Source: an uncultured Bacteroidales bacterium
Lineage (GTDB): Bacteria > Bacteroidota > Bacteroidia > Bacteroidales > Bacteroidaceae
Length of the DNA stretch: 57,117 bases
Direction of reading: 5' to 3'
Assembly (NCBI GenBank): GCA_902771725.1
Contig: CACXXT010000013.1
Coordinates: forward strand, 1-57,117
Each line of letters opens with the position of its first letter. The first letter of the stretch is position 1. The notes under the pieces were generated by a model that was not told the DNA's origin, searched no databases, and saw nothing but the letters and a program-made list of their open reading frames with translations. The position numbers and the translations under genes were made by a program. Below are positions 8,123-16,558 of the stretch, piece by piece.

Positions 8123-8140
8123 ATTGTCGTTATTCTGACA

Positions 8141-8240
8141 CAGCGGGCTTCTAAGTCCTATGCAGCGGGCTTCTCAGCCCTATGCAGCAGGCTTCTCAGG
8201 CTTATACAGCAGGCTGGAAGGGCTTATGCAACTAGTTGCA
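8141..8240. repeat. 22-bp tandem array B ending in a 14-bp palindrome
   Basis: Four units at 8141, 8163, 8185 and 8207, consensus CAGCGGGCTTCTCAGCCC followed by TATG, increasingly diverged to the right. The array ends at TGCAACTAGTTGCA (8227-8240), a perfect palindrome. Confidence 0.88.
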
Positions 8241-8521
8241 TAGACCCCGAACTCCTTTCTCTTTTTACATGAATTCGAGACATGAATTGCATCCACGAAT
8301 TCGAGACATGAAAAAAAATCATTTTACTCGGAAAAGTTTGCCAAGTTTCCGGTTTTGGATTACGAAAATACGATCATAGCCTGTTTTGCAGCCAGGTATC
8401 TGAAGAAACCGGATATATTCCTTCGTTTTTCGCTTGCACGCCGTAAACTAGGTAAACTTTTCCGAGCAAAATACTTTTTTTGCACTACAAAGACCTCGGA
8501 CGGGATTATGTCTTGATATTG

Positions 8522-8554
8522 AAAGAAAAGGGGACGCGCACGCGGCGCGTCCCC
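8522..8554 (-). terminator. Rho-independent terminator of the surface-protein/peptide operon
   Basis: Perfect 10-bp stem GGGGACGCGC (8530-8539) pairing with GCGCGTCCCC (8545-8554), five-base loop, and on the minus strand a TTTTCTTT tail (8522-8529). It stands about 30 nt after the stop of the small peptide gene. Confidence 0.85.
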
Positions 8555-8585
8555 CTATCCATAGATGCTATGTCAGCACCATTCT

Positions 8586-8771
8586 TTACTCAGCACTCCA
8601 GTCATCGTCCCAGACGTTGTAGCGGGAGGTTGAGGAAGAAGATGATTCGCCCTTGACATATTGAACATTAGTTTCCTCTCCTCGATTGATACCCATGGAC
8701 GTGATTTCCAACACACCGTCAGCCATGCTAAGCTGAACAATTGTAATCGATGGTGAAATATACTTTTTCAT
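8586..8771 (-). CDS. 61-residue peptide encoded behind a surface protein gene
   Basis: It starts MKKYISPSITIVQLSMADGV and continues with a low-complexity GESSSSSTSRY and an acidic, tryptophan-rich end (NVWDDDWSAE). Short Bacteroidota proteins with an MKKY-x-x-P-x-I-x-V-x-x-L start and a variable W/D-rich end are common and uncharacterised. There is no signal peptide in the usual sense. The gene follows the 8794-12222 surface protein by 22 nt and is closed by a strong terminator, so the two are probably one transcript. The leader-plus-variable-tail layout recalls peptide precursors, but no modifying enzyme is nearby. Function unknown. Confidence 0.65.
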   Translation of the reverse strand: MKKYISPSITIVQLSMADGVLEITSMGINRGEETNVQYVKGESSSSSTSRYNVWDDDWSAE

Positions 8772-8793
8772 ATTTGTTTTCTTCTTTTAATAA

Positions 8794-11700
8794 TTAGCGA
8801 ATAACGACTTTGTGTCCATTGACAATATATAGTCCCTTCTTAGCCTTCTGAACTTGACGGCCATTGAGGTCATAAACTACGTTGTCCTTGCCTGCCTGCA
8901 GAAGTGCTTGAATGGCAGTCTCGACAAAGTTGAAGCCCAAAGCTTTCACGCTCTGAGCAGCATCTGCTGCAATATAGCTCTTGAAGCCTGCCAGATTTGC
9001 ACCAGAATAAGCATAGAAGCCAACCTTCTCATTCACATAGCCCAAAACCAGGTCTCCTTCTGTCTTAGCTTTAGCTGCAACAGTTCCTGTCAGATCACTA
9101 ACTATAGACGATGCGTCAGAAGTAATTGTGAAATCAACATTAGCACCCGCACTCCCTTCAAGGATGACACCTGTGTTGGCGGGAATCTTACCACCTGCTG
9201 AAATAGGAGTAAGATTCAACACATCTCCGGAAATCTTTCCAGCATAAGCTGTCACGCCTTCAGGTACGATAACGTCAACAGGGCAGTAGAAACTATTGAA
9301 ACCGATGGAAGATATGGTGATGGGGAGAGAGGTGACTTCTTCAAGGATAAAGTTGTAACCTTCATCAGTTCCTACATTTCCAGCTGCATCTGAATACAAG
9401 CCTTCACTTCTAGTATAGAGATAGCGTGCACCGTTAAACTTAATATTGTATCTTCCAAAAGCTCCATTTCCTGCTTGCATGAACACAACTGAAGTTCCTG
9501 ATGTTGCGGGATCCGTGTACCATTCAGCAAATCCGCCATTATTCTTCAACCAAAGGCCTGTAGAATAACCAAGCAAACTGGTTCCATCATAATAAAGTAT
9601 AGTTTCTGAACCAGAAATCTTAGAACTCTCTTGCGTGAACCCACAATTGTAATATTGCTCAACTAGTTTATTTTGAGATGTTAAATAAGTGGGAGTGCTT
9701 ATATGAGCCGGACTTGTCTTAATGCGGATGAACGAGCCACTTGCTGGCAGATTGATGCTTAACCCTGCCATCGCTGATTCCAGATTAGATGTTGCTGTCT
9801 GCAATTCGCTCTGCGTTGCGTCTCCATCAGCATATACTGCTTGTGCATCAGCAAGTGCTGTCGCATATTCATTGGGTGCGGTATATTCGTTCAGGCCCGT
9901 TCCTGTAGTAATCAATGCACATTCGTCAATGAGGGTCTTCAATGCATTCTTGAACGGAGTCAAATCTGTAACCTTAGATACCATTATATCCGTCACTGAA
10001 GCATCAACAGCAGTTGCACTTTCAGTAAAGAGCATAGGCACACCACCATCACCGTTGGAATCATAGGTGATTACAGGACCTGTATAGTTAGTACTGACAG
10101 ACATAGAATAGCTATTTCCAGTTGTTGCAATTGTAGCACGGATACGTACCTTTGGAGCTGCAATCTCGTCGGCTATACCATCGTCAAGGGTGATGTAGGA
10201 AGGAGTATCGGAGAAAATCCAGGTGGAACCGTATGTACCTGTACCAACAGTAGCAAACTGCTGCTTACCTACATTATACATATAATAATGACCGTCCTGC
10301 TCGATGAAGCCCCAAAGATTATTCACGTTGGAATCATCAGGCGTTGTGCTGCCATACCAGAGATATTTAGCATTTTCATTCGTTGCATCAACACTTTCAT
10401 CATGACTGGGATCATAAATCATAGCACCACGAGCATTCACAATGGTGTAATACACATCAGTACGTGGGGTATAGATAAACGAGGCTTTAAAAGCAACTAT
10501 AGCATCATTCAAGGTCGTATAGGCACTCACATAATCGCCGCTGGGATTATCGTAAACGCCCTGAGCTGTGTTGATGGCTGTATTGAATGTAGAGAGAGCA
10601 GCAACTGTGGGATAACCCAGCTTACCAGCGCCAGAATTCAGAGAAGAATACAGGGAATTGGCGGTTGTCAGAGCACCTTCAAGAAGAGCTTTGTCGCTGG
10701 CAGAGACTTCAGAAATCACCCAATTGCCCCCCATATCATTAGCACCATTGGAACTATTCCAATAGCCAAGGTTGCCACCATTTCCGGCATCGTTGATGTA
10801 CATTGTTGCGCCGCTTTCGCTACGGACAGTGAAACCGCCGTTGCTGTTGGCAGATACTACCCAACGAGCCTTGTTGTCGCTCGCGGGGGTAGCGGCCTGC
10901 ATCACGGGTTGCGTTCCCATATACAGGCACTTTGAATCGCCTGCACCTTTATTGATGATAGACAGTTTATAAGGGTTACCTACGAAAGCCCACTTATAAA
11001 CATCTGTCCTTTCGTTGGTGCTATTGGTTTGATAACGCCCTGAGCCATCCTTGGCACTTTCATCAGCACGAAGCTGCTTACCGCGGAGAGTAGCATAATA
11101 CCATGTGGCGGAAGCGAAGTCTGAGGATACAGTGAAGGGAGGATTATAAGCCGTCAATGTCACAGGCACTGTGTTTTCGCCAGATTCGATTGTCGTAGAT
11201 GTCACGCTATATGTACAATAAGGACGTTGGAGTGAACTGGGAAGTTCCGTGATAGTCTCACCAACTGTAGCGCCCATTGGATCAGAAGTATAAATCACAC
11301 CACTTGCATCAGAAATAACGTATGTGACCGTACATGGATCTTTCTCAAGGAAAATCTTGAAGGATGAGATGGCAATACCATTGTTGGGGGTACTCTGGGT
11401 GAACGTGGTACTCTGAGTGGAAAGACCAGTCACTGTTAATGTTGTCGTTCCACTGGTTGCAAAGGTTGTTGCAGAACCGCCAGCAGCGGGAGTCAAAGTC
11501 TGGGCACTGGTCTGAGCTGTACCAACAATTTCATAGCCAGTAATAATGTAGCCGCCCTGTGCTGTAAGAACATATGTGCAACCGTTAGCACCAGAATAAA
11601 TGTATCCCGTGGATTTTGCAATATTGTTGGCACCGCCAGACACTGAAAATGTGACTTGAGGATCCGTTGCTGTGGAATTCCATGTGTTAACAAAATTGTC

Positions 11701-12222
11701 TGTAGTAGTGTACGTACCTGTACTTGTGCTGTAGGTAACAATATAATGCTCCACCTTCACAGTCAGAGCCAAGCTTGAGATATGTCCGTCACCAGACAAG
11801 GCAAAGGTCGTTGACTGTGCACCTACAGCAACTGAAAGGGGAGAGCCAAGGCTGTTTCCGTTGCTAATCAACGTACCAGAACCTCCGGCTGGGGTGATAG
11901 TAACATCGCCGTCTGTGGCCGTGCCATTGAATGAATAACTGACAATCGTATAACCAGAGGGAGCTTCCAGCGTGTAAGTTTGGTTTGAATAGATATCGCC
12001 ATTAGCTGTGTTCATACCTGTCTCACCAGTGAGCACAAGCATCGGTGTTGTCATATCAGACGCTTTTGCGTTGGACTTCCATATTGGAGCCCATGCATCT
12101 GAAGTTACGGCACCATTCTTCCAATAAACACCATTTGATGGAGTCACAGCGATGTCCGCCGCCCACGCCCCGTTGCCGCCTAGCGACAGCAAGGCCAATA
12201 AAGTAAGTAAAATTTTTCTCAT
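8794..12222 (-). CDS. Large secreted surface protein with T9SS-like C-terminal tail
   Basis: An 1142-residue protein with signal peptide MRKILLTLLALLSLGGNGAWA. The N-terminal half holds repeated Gly/Thr/Ser-rich beta segments (around residues 30-300). Helical FIVAR-like stretches follow (KALLEGALTTANSLYSSLNS near 510; FKNALKTLIDECALI near 760). Two ricin-like or sialidase-associated segments (HYYMYNVGKQQFATVG near 650; YYDGTSLLGYSTGLWLKNNG near 870) lie between. The end (VYDLNGRQVQKAKKGLYIVN...VVIR) is the sorting-type tail also found in five other proteins of this window. No catalytic residues were recognised. A glycan-binding or adhesive surface role is inferred from architecture. Confidence 0.78.
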   Translation of the reverse strand: MRKILLTLLALLSLGGNGAWAADIAVTPSNGVYWKNGAVTSDAWAPIWKSNAKASDMTTPMLVLTGETGMNTANGDIYSNQTYTLEAPSGYTIVSYSFNGTATDGDVTITPAGGSGTLISNGNSLGSPLSVAVGAQSTTFALSGDGHISSLALTVKVEHYIVTYSTSTGTYTTTDNFVNTWNSTATDPQVTFSVSGGANNIAKSTGYIYSGANGCTYVLTAQGGYIITGYEIVGTAQTSAQTLTPAAGGSATTFATSGTTTLTVTGLSTQSTTFTQSTPNNGIAISSFKIFLEKDPCTVTYVISDASGVIYTSDPMGATVGETITELPSSLQRPYCTYSVTSTTIESGENTVPVTLTAYNPPFTVSSDFASATWYYATLRGKQLRADESAKDGSGRYQTNSTNERTDVYKWAFVGNPYKLSIINKGAGDSKCLYMGTQPVMQAATPASDNKARWVVSANSNGGFTVRSESGATMYINDAGNGGNLGYWNSSNGANDMGGNWVISEVSASDKALLEGALTTANSLYSSLNSGAGKLGYPTVAALSTFNTAINTAQGVYDNPSGDYVSAYTTLNDAIVAFKASFIYTPRTDVYYTIVNARGAMIYDPSHDESVDATNENAKYLWYGSTTPDDSNVNNLWGFIEQDGHYYMYNVGKQQFATVGTGTYGSTWIFSDTPSYITLDDGIADEIAAPKVRIRATIATTGNSYSMSVSTNYTGPVITYDSNGDGGVPMLFTESATAVDASVTDIMVSKVTDLTPFKNALKTLIDECALITTGTGLNEYTAPNEYATALADAQAVYADGDATQSELQTATSNLESAMAGLSINLPASGSFIRIKTSPAHISTPTYLTSQNKLVEQYYNCGFTQESSKISGSETILYYDGTSLLGYSTGLWLKNNGGFAEWYTDPATSGTSVVFMQAGNGAFGRYNIKFNGARYLYTRSEGLYSDAAGNVGTDEGYNFILEEVTSLPITISSIGFNSFYCPVDVIVPEGVTAYAGKISGDVLNLTPISAGGKIPANTGVILEGSAGANVDFTITSDASSIVSDLTGTVAAKAKTEGDLVLGYVNEKVGFYAYSGANLAGFKSYIAADAAQSVKALGFNFVETAIQALLQAGKDNVVYDLNGRQVQKAKKGLYIVNGHKVVIR

Positions 12223-12262
12223 TTTAATTTAGTTTAAATAGTATTTTAATACGGCTTGGGGG

Positions 12263-12270
12263 CAAAGGTA
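12263..12270 (-). promoter_or_regulatory. Candidate -7 box of the 8794-12222 gene
   Basis: Minus strand TACCTTTG, 41 nt before the ATG. No convincing TTTG at the -33 distance, so the call rests on the -7 box alone. Confidence 0.45.
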
Positions 12271-12500
12271 GGGAAAAAGAGGGGAGGGAGGGTGAGGTAT
12301 ATTGTTAAAAAAGATTAAGGGGCGCAGGGGACGTGCATTTTGCCCGTTTAGCAAATCAGAAACAGGGGAAACGGAGATGTAAATTGCAGAAATGTTGCAC
12401 GATAGGATGCAAAATGGCACAAGAAAAGGTGCTAATCGAACAGAAGGAGGGCAAATGCAAGAGAAAAGAGGACAATTGGCGTGAAAAAGAGGACAAAAGC

Positions 12501-12689
12501 CTAATCTACCGCCGCCATCCACGCCGACATGAATTTGTCGTAGACTTCATACACGCCCTGATGATGCGTCAGCAACTGCTTGTCCACGAGCGCAGCAGCA
12601 GCCTTCTGGACACCGCTGGCGGAGGACAGGTGGTAACGCTTGATGAACCGGCTGCCCGTAATCTGCCGCGCCTTGCCCTCGCGACTCAC
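12501..12689 (-). pseudogene. 5'-truncated AAA ATPase remnant (C-terminal domain only)
   Basis: The 62 codons GKARQITGSRFIKRYHLSSA, then SGVQKAAAALVDKQLLTHHQ and GVYEVYDKFMSAWMAAVD, match the end of the archaeal-type ATPases found in Bacteroidota islands: a winged helix with the K-F-I-x-x-x-x-L-x-S-A-S-x-V-Q-x-A pattern, followed by G-V-Y-x-x-Y-D-x-F. Full proteins have about 380-450 residues; the Walker motifs and the whole ATPase domain are absent. The first usable codon is a GTG at 12689. A consensus promoter (12701-12732) sits immediately upstream, so the remnant is probably still transcribed. The identity rests on the C-terminal motif. Confidence 0.62.
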
Positions 12690-12700
12690 CGCTAGCGGTG

Positions 12701-12732
12701 CAAAGATAGACCTTTTTCACTACGCCTCCAAA
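12701..12732 (-). promoter_or_regulatory. Consensus promoter retained in front of the ATPase remnant
   Basis: Minus strand TTTG (12729-12732), 20-nt spacer, TATCTTTG (12701-12708). The remnant starts about a dozen nucleotides downstream. Confidence 0.68.
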
Positions 12733-13053
12733 CTTTTATCCAAAAAAGATTATCCAAATCGGATAAAATGAGAGAAAACAGCTGAAACCGGTGGATAGAA
12801 GCCGGGAGACGGAGATTCGGGAATCGTTCTTTTCCGATTCGCAGGCAGAAAGACCAGGAACCCATGAACGGTGCGTGTTTATCGGAAAAGAGCAGCGGAT
12901 GCAATGGCCGTTTTAATACACTCACGTCTCAAAAAGTGGCAAAAAGTTGGGGTAATATTAAAAAAGGTACGCGCGAACGCGGGTGATTTGGAATTGTTGT
13001 GTAACTTTGCGGGCAGAAATCACACGAATCGACGAAAGTTTACTCTATAAACG
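12733..13053. other. Intergenic stretch upstream of the GH31 gene
   Basis: No gene seen. A TAACTTTG box (13002-13009) 45 nt before the GH31 start is a likely -7 element; no TTTG at the proper -33 distance. A small dyad (TTATCC...GGATAA) lies near 12738-12766. Confidence 0.4.
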
Positions 13054-16000
13054 ATGAAAAGAACCATTCTTTTTGCATTTCTATTGCCAGCCCTGATGAG
13101 CACGAACGCCCAGGACTACTCGCTGACGGTGGGCGGCATCACCACCGAAGTCACCTTCTACTCGCCGGAAATCGTGCGGGTGATGAAGTACCAAGCTACC
13201 GACGAACTCGGGAAGTCCGACCCGAAGGTGGTCGTGACGATGACACCCCAGGCCGTGGCGCCGAAGCTGCTGGAGGGCAGCAAGACGGACACGCTGGTGA
13301 CCTCCGCCATGAAAGTGGTCTGCAACAGGCAGACAGGTGTGCTCAGCTTCTTCCGCCCCGACGGCACGACGCTGATCCGCGAACGCTCGAAGGCCAGCTT
13401 CACCCGCCGCACGTCCCACACCATAGACCCCTACAATGTCGCACAGTCCTTCACGCTGGCCAGCGGCGAAGCCATCTACGGCTTCGGGCAGGTGCAGGAC
13501 GGCAGCCTGAACCACCGCAACAAGAGCTACAGCCACATGGTGCAGAACAACATGTCCGTGTGGATTCCCTTCTTCCACTCGGTGAAGGGCTACGGACTGT
13601 ACTGGGACTTGTACGGCCCCTGTGACTTCAGCGACAACTCCTCCAGCGGCACCACCTTCAAGACCGAGGCCGCACACGCCGTGGACTACTACGTGCTGGT
13701 GGGCGACGAACAACGGGGCGACGATGTGGTGCGCCGGCTGCGCGAACTCACGGGCAAGGCCACGATGGTGCCCCTCTGGACCTTCGGCTATTTCCAGAGC
13801 AAGGAACGCTACCAGAGTGCCACCGAGACGCTGGGCGTGATGGAGAAGTACCGCTCGCTGCAGGTGCCCATCGACTGCGTGGTGCAGGACTGGCAGTACT
13901 GGGGCGACAACAACATGTGGAACGCCATGGAGTTCCTGAACCCGCAGTTCAAGACTACCTATCCCAAGATGATCGACGGCCTGCACGATGGCGGCGCACA
14001 CCTGCTCATCTCGTTTTGGGCAAACTTCGGCCCCGACACGAAGCAGTATAAGTACTTCAAGGATCACAACCAGCTGATGAAGCAGGGCAACACCATCATG
14101 ACGGGCACCTATCCGCCCAACTCCGGCGTTGCCGTATACAGCCCCTACCAGCAGTCGGCACGCGACTACTACTGGAAGTGCCTCTGGGAAGGCGTGGTGA
14201 GCAAGGGCGTGGATGCCTACTGGGTGGACTCCTCCGAGCCGGACCACTACCAGGGCGGCGAGGACTGGGAACAGACCAACGACTTCGTGGTCCTGAACAA
14301 AGGGGACAAGGACAATGCCACGCTGAACCCGCTCTCGCTACAGAGCGAACACACCTGGCGCTCGCTGCGCAACGTGTTCCCGCTGATGCACGCCAGCGGC
14401 GTGTACGACGGCCACCGCGCACAGAAGGACGCGCTGACGGAGGCCAAGCGTGTGATGATCATGACGCGCTCGGGCTTCATCGGCATGCAGCGCTACGGCG
14501 CCGGCACCTGGAGCGGCGACATCACCGCCTCGTGGGAGACGCTGGCCAAGCAGATTCCTGCCGCCCTGAACTACTCGGCCTGCGGCATCCCCAGCTGGAA
14601 CAGCGATATCGGCGGTTTCTTCAACGGAGCCTACGGCGTGCCCGGACAGGACAACAACTACAGCGAACTCTACTGCCGCTGGATCCAGTTCGGAGCCTTC
14701 TGCACCATCATGCGCAGCCACGGCTCCGGCACAGACCGCGCCATCTACCAGTTCGGCAAGGAGGGCGAGAGCTACTACGACATCATCAACCGCTACATCC
14801 ATCTGCGCTACTCCCTATTACCTTATATTTATAGTACCGCCCACCAGGTACACAGCGAGGACTACTCCTTCATGCGCGCCATGGGCATCGCCTTCCCTGC
14901 GGACCGTTCCACCCACGAGCTGAAGGATCAGTTTATGTTCGGACGCGACCTGCTCGTGGCTCCCGTGGTGCAGTCGCAGGCCACGCAGCGCAGCATCTAC
15001 CTGCCTGCGGACAAGCAGATCGTAAACGGTACGACCGTGAACCGCAAATGGGTGGATCTCTGGAGCGGCGAGCTGCACGAGGGCGGCAAGAAGATCTCGC
15101 GGGAGGTCAGCCTCGCCCTGATGCCTATCTACGTCCGCCAGGGTACCATCCTCCCCTGGGGCAGCGACATGCAGTACAGCTCGCAGAGCAACTGGGACAA
15201 CCTCGAGATACGTATCTACCCGGGTGCCGACGGACAGTTCACGCTCTACGAGGACGAACGCGACAACTACAACTACGAGCAAGGACACTGCTCGGAGATA
15301 CCCTTCACGTGGGACGACGCCACACAGACGCTGACCATCGGCGAGCGCAGCGGTGCCTTCGACGGTATGCTGCAGCAGCGCACTTTCCGCATCGTGCTTG
15401 TCGATGCCGGCAAACGGGTGGGTCTGGGACTGAAGCCCTCCGTGCGCTTCAGCCGTGAGGTGGCCTACGACGGCCATGCCGTTGCCGTTCAGATCAACAA
15501 CGACAACCTCGTGGCCGAGGAACAGGCGGCCGTGAAGGACATCCGCGTGACACCCGTCAGCGCGAAGCTATACCTCGGACAGTCCCGCACACTGACGGTC
15601 AAGGCCACCCTCGCCGACGGCACCTCGCAGTTCGTCACCCTCGATGCGGTGTGCACCAGCTCCGACCCGCAGGTGGCCTTCGCCCGCGACGGTATCCTCT
15701 ACGCCGGTCAGAACCAGGGACATGCCGACCTGGAGGTGAGCTACACCGACGGCCTCGGCACCACACACACCGCCAACGTGAGCGTGGAGACATCCATCCC
15801 CTCGAACCTCTACAGCTGGAAGGCACTGGAATGGTACCGCAACCGCGTCAGCGACCGCCTGTCGGAATCCGACATCCGCTACAGCAGCAAGGACAACACC
15901 ATCACCATCACCAAGAAAGGAGCCCAGAACATCGCCCTCCGCTACCGCGAACAGAAATACCTGGAGCCTGGAATGAAATACCTCGTGGCGGTGGCCACGG

Positions 16001-16401
16001 AGGTGTCGAAGAACAAGGACGACTCCCAGCTCTGGCACATCAACGGACGATGGGTGAACATCGTCAACCCGGCCGACGTGCGCACACTGAAGGACGGCCG
16101 CATCATGGTATCGTGGAGCATCGATGAGAACAAAGGCTATGAACTCACCGGCGAGACGGTGTTCGGACTGACATCCACCAACGCCCAGGGACGGTCCGTC
16201 ATCAGCTACGTCGGTTTCTCCTCCGACCTGAAGAAGACCGAGAAGATGCTCAACGAGACCGTGGGCATCAGCCAGCTGCCAGCCGAGCCGCAGGAACCAC
16301 AAACCATCTATGCACTCGACGGCACCCAGCGCACCCACCTGACACCCGGCATGAACATCGTCACCGCCAACGGCCATGTTTCAAAGATCTATAAGAAATA
16401 A
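13054..16401 (+). CDS. GH31 glycoside hydrolase, alpha-xylosidase-like, secreted
   Basis: An 1115-residue enzyme with signal peptide MKRTILFAFLLPALMSTNA. An N-terminal beta-sandwich (about 20-230) precedes the GH31 barrel (about 235-640). The nucleophile is D392 in YWVDSSEPD and the acid/base D489 in TWSGDI, both in the expected order. DUF5110-type and C-terminal beta modules follow (to about 800), then a bacterial Ig-like domain (about 835-925) and a further beta-rich module. The end (IYALDGTQRTHLTPGMNIVT...KIYKK) is a diverged form of the sorting tail. The W-V-D-x-S-E-P form of the nucleophile motif and the downstream symporter and GH43 favour alpha-xylosidase over alpha-glucosidase. Likely surface or periplasmic, trimming alpha-linked xylose. 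Confidence 0.88.
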   Translation: MKRTILFAFLLPALMSTNAQDYSLTVGGITTEVTFYSPEIVRVMKYQATDELGKSDPKVVVTMTPQAVAPKLLEGSKTDTLVTSAMKVVCNRQTGVLSFFRPDGTTLIRERSKASFTRRTSHTIDPYNVAQSFTLASGEAIYGFGQVQDGSLNHRNKSYSHMVQNNMSVWIPFFHSVKGYGLYWDLYGPCDFSDNSSSGTTFKTEAAHAVDYYVLVGDEQRGDDVVRRLRELTGKATMVPLWTFGYFQSKERYQSATETLGVMEKYRSLQVPIDCVVQDWQYWGDNNMWNAMEFLNPQFKTTYPKMIDGLHDGGAHLLISFWANFGPDTKQYKYFKDHNQLMKQGNTIMTGTYPPNSGVAVYSPYQQSARDYYWKCLWEGVVSKGVDAYWVDSSEPDHYQGGEDWEQTNDFVVLNKGDKDNATLNPLSLQSEHTWRSLRNVFPLMHASGVYDGHRAQKDALTEAKRVMIMTRSGFIGMQRYGAGTWSGDITASWETLAKQIPAALNYSACGIPSWNSDIGGFFNGAYGVPGQDNNYSELYCRWIQFGAFCTIMRSHGSGTDRAIYQFGKEGESYYDIINRYIHLRYSLLPYIYSTAHQVHSEDYSFMRAMGIAFPADRSTHELKDQFMFGRDLLVAPVVQSQATQRSIYLPADKQIVNGTTVNRKWVDLWSGELHEGGKKISREVSLALMPIYVRQGTILPWGSDMQYSSQSNWDNLEIRIYPGADGQFTLYEDERDNYNYEQGHCSEIPFTWDDATQTLTIGERSGAFDGMLQQRTFRIVLVDAGKRVGLGLKPSVRFSREVAYDGHAVAVQINNDNLVAEEQAAVKDIRVTPVSAKLYLGQSRTLTVKATLADGTSQFVTLDAVCTSSDPQVAFARDGILYAGQNQGHADLEVSYTDGLGTTHTANVSVETSIPSNLYSWKALEWYRNRVSDRLSESDIRYSSKDNTITITKKGAQNIALRYREQKYLEPGMKYLVAVATEVSKNKDDSQLWHINGRWVNIVNPADVRTLKDGRIMVSWSIDENKGYELTGETVFGLTSTNAQGRSVISYVGFSSDLKKTEKMLNETVGISQLPAEPQEPQTIYALDGTQRTHLTPGMNIVTANGHVSKIYKK

Positions 16402-16558
16402 AAGGTGGCGAGATTTCGAGATGTCGACATTTCGACATTTCGAGTTCGATATTTCGATATTTCGATATTTCGATATTTCGAAATAACTCTAAACTCTAAA
16501 CTCCAAAACTACTCTACACTCTAAACTTTAAACTCTAAACTTAAAACCCTAAACTCAT
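16402..16558. repeat. Spacer of short degenerate tandem repeats
   Basis: ATTTCGAT/CATTTCGA octamers (16410-16482) give way to CTCTAAA heptamers (16484-16555) up to the ATG of the symporter gene. Confidence 0.8.

Larger units (their letters stand above)
7842..8466. repeat. Composite intergenic repeat: direct repeats, two 22-bp arrays, inverted ends
   Basis: Two direct copies of about 140 bp (7842-7976 and 8254-8391, both containing TTTTTACATGAATTCGAGAC and ATACGATCATAGCCTGTTTT) bracket two different 22-bp tandem arrays. A 26-bp stretch inside the left copy (7911-7936, beginning CTCGGAAAAGTTTACC) occurs again as a perfect inverted copy at 8441-8466. Apart from these repeats, 7802-8585 holds no gene. 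Confidence 0.85.

Noticed and set aside
7986..8228. CRISPR array suspected in the two 22-bp repeat series
   Set aside because: Units follow each other without spacers, units decay within the array, and no cas genes are present.
7842..8466. An insertion sequence between the repeats
   Set aside because: No transposase-like reading frame lies between the inverted ends; only a non-autonomous element remains possible.
12692..12925. A 77-codon minus-strand frame upstream of the ATPase remnant
   Set aside because: No motif, and it runs through the promoter of the remnant.
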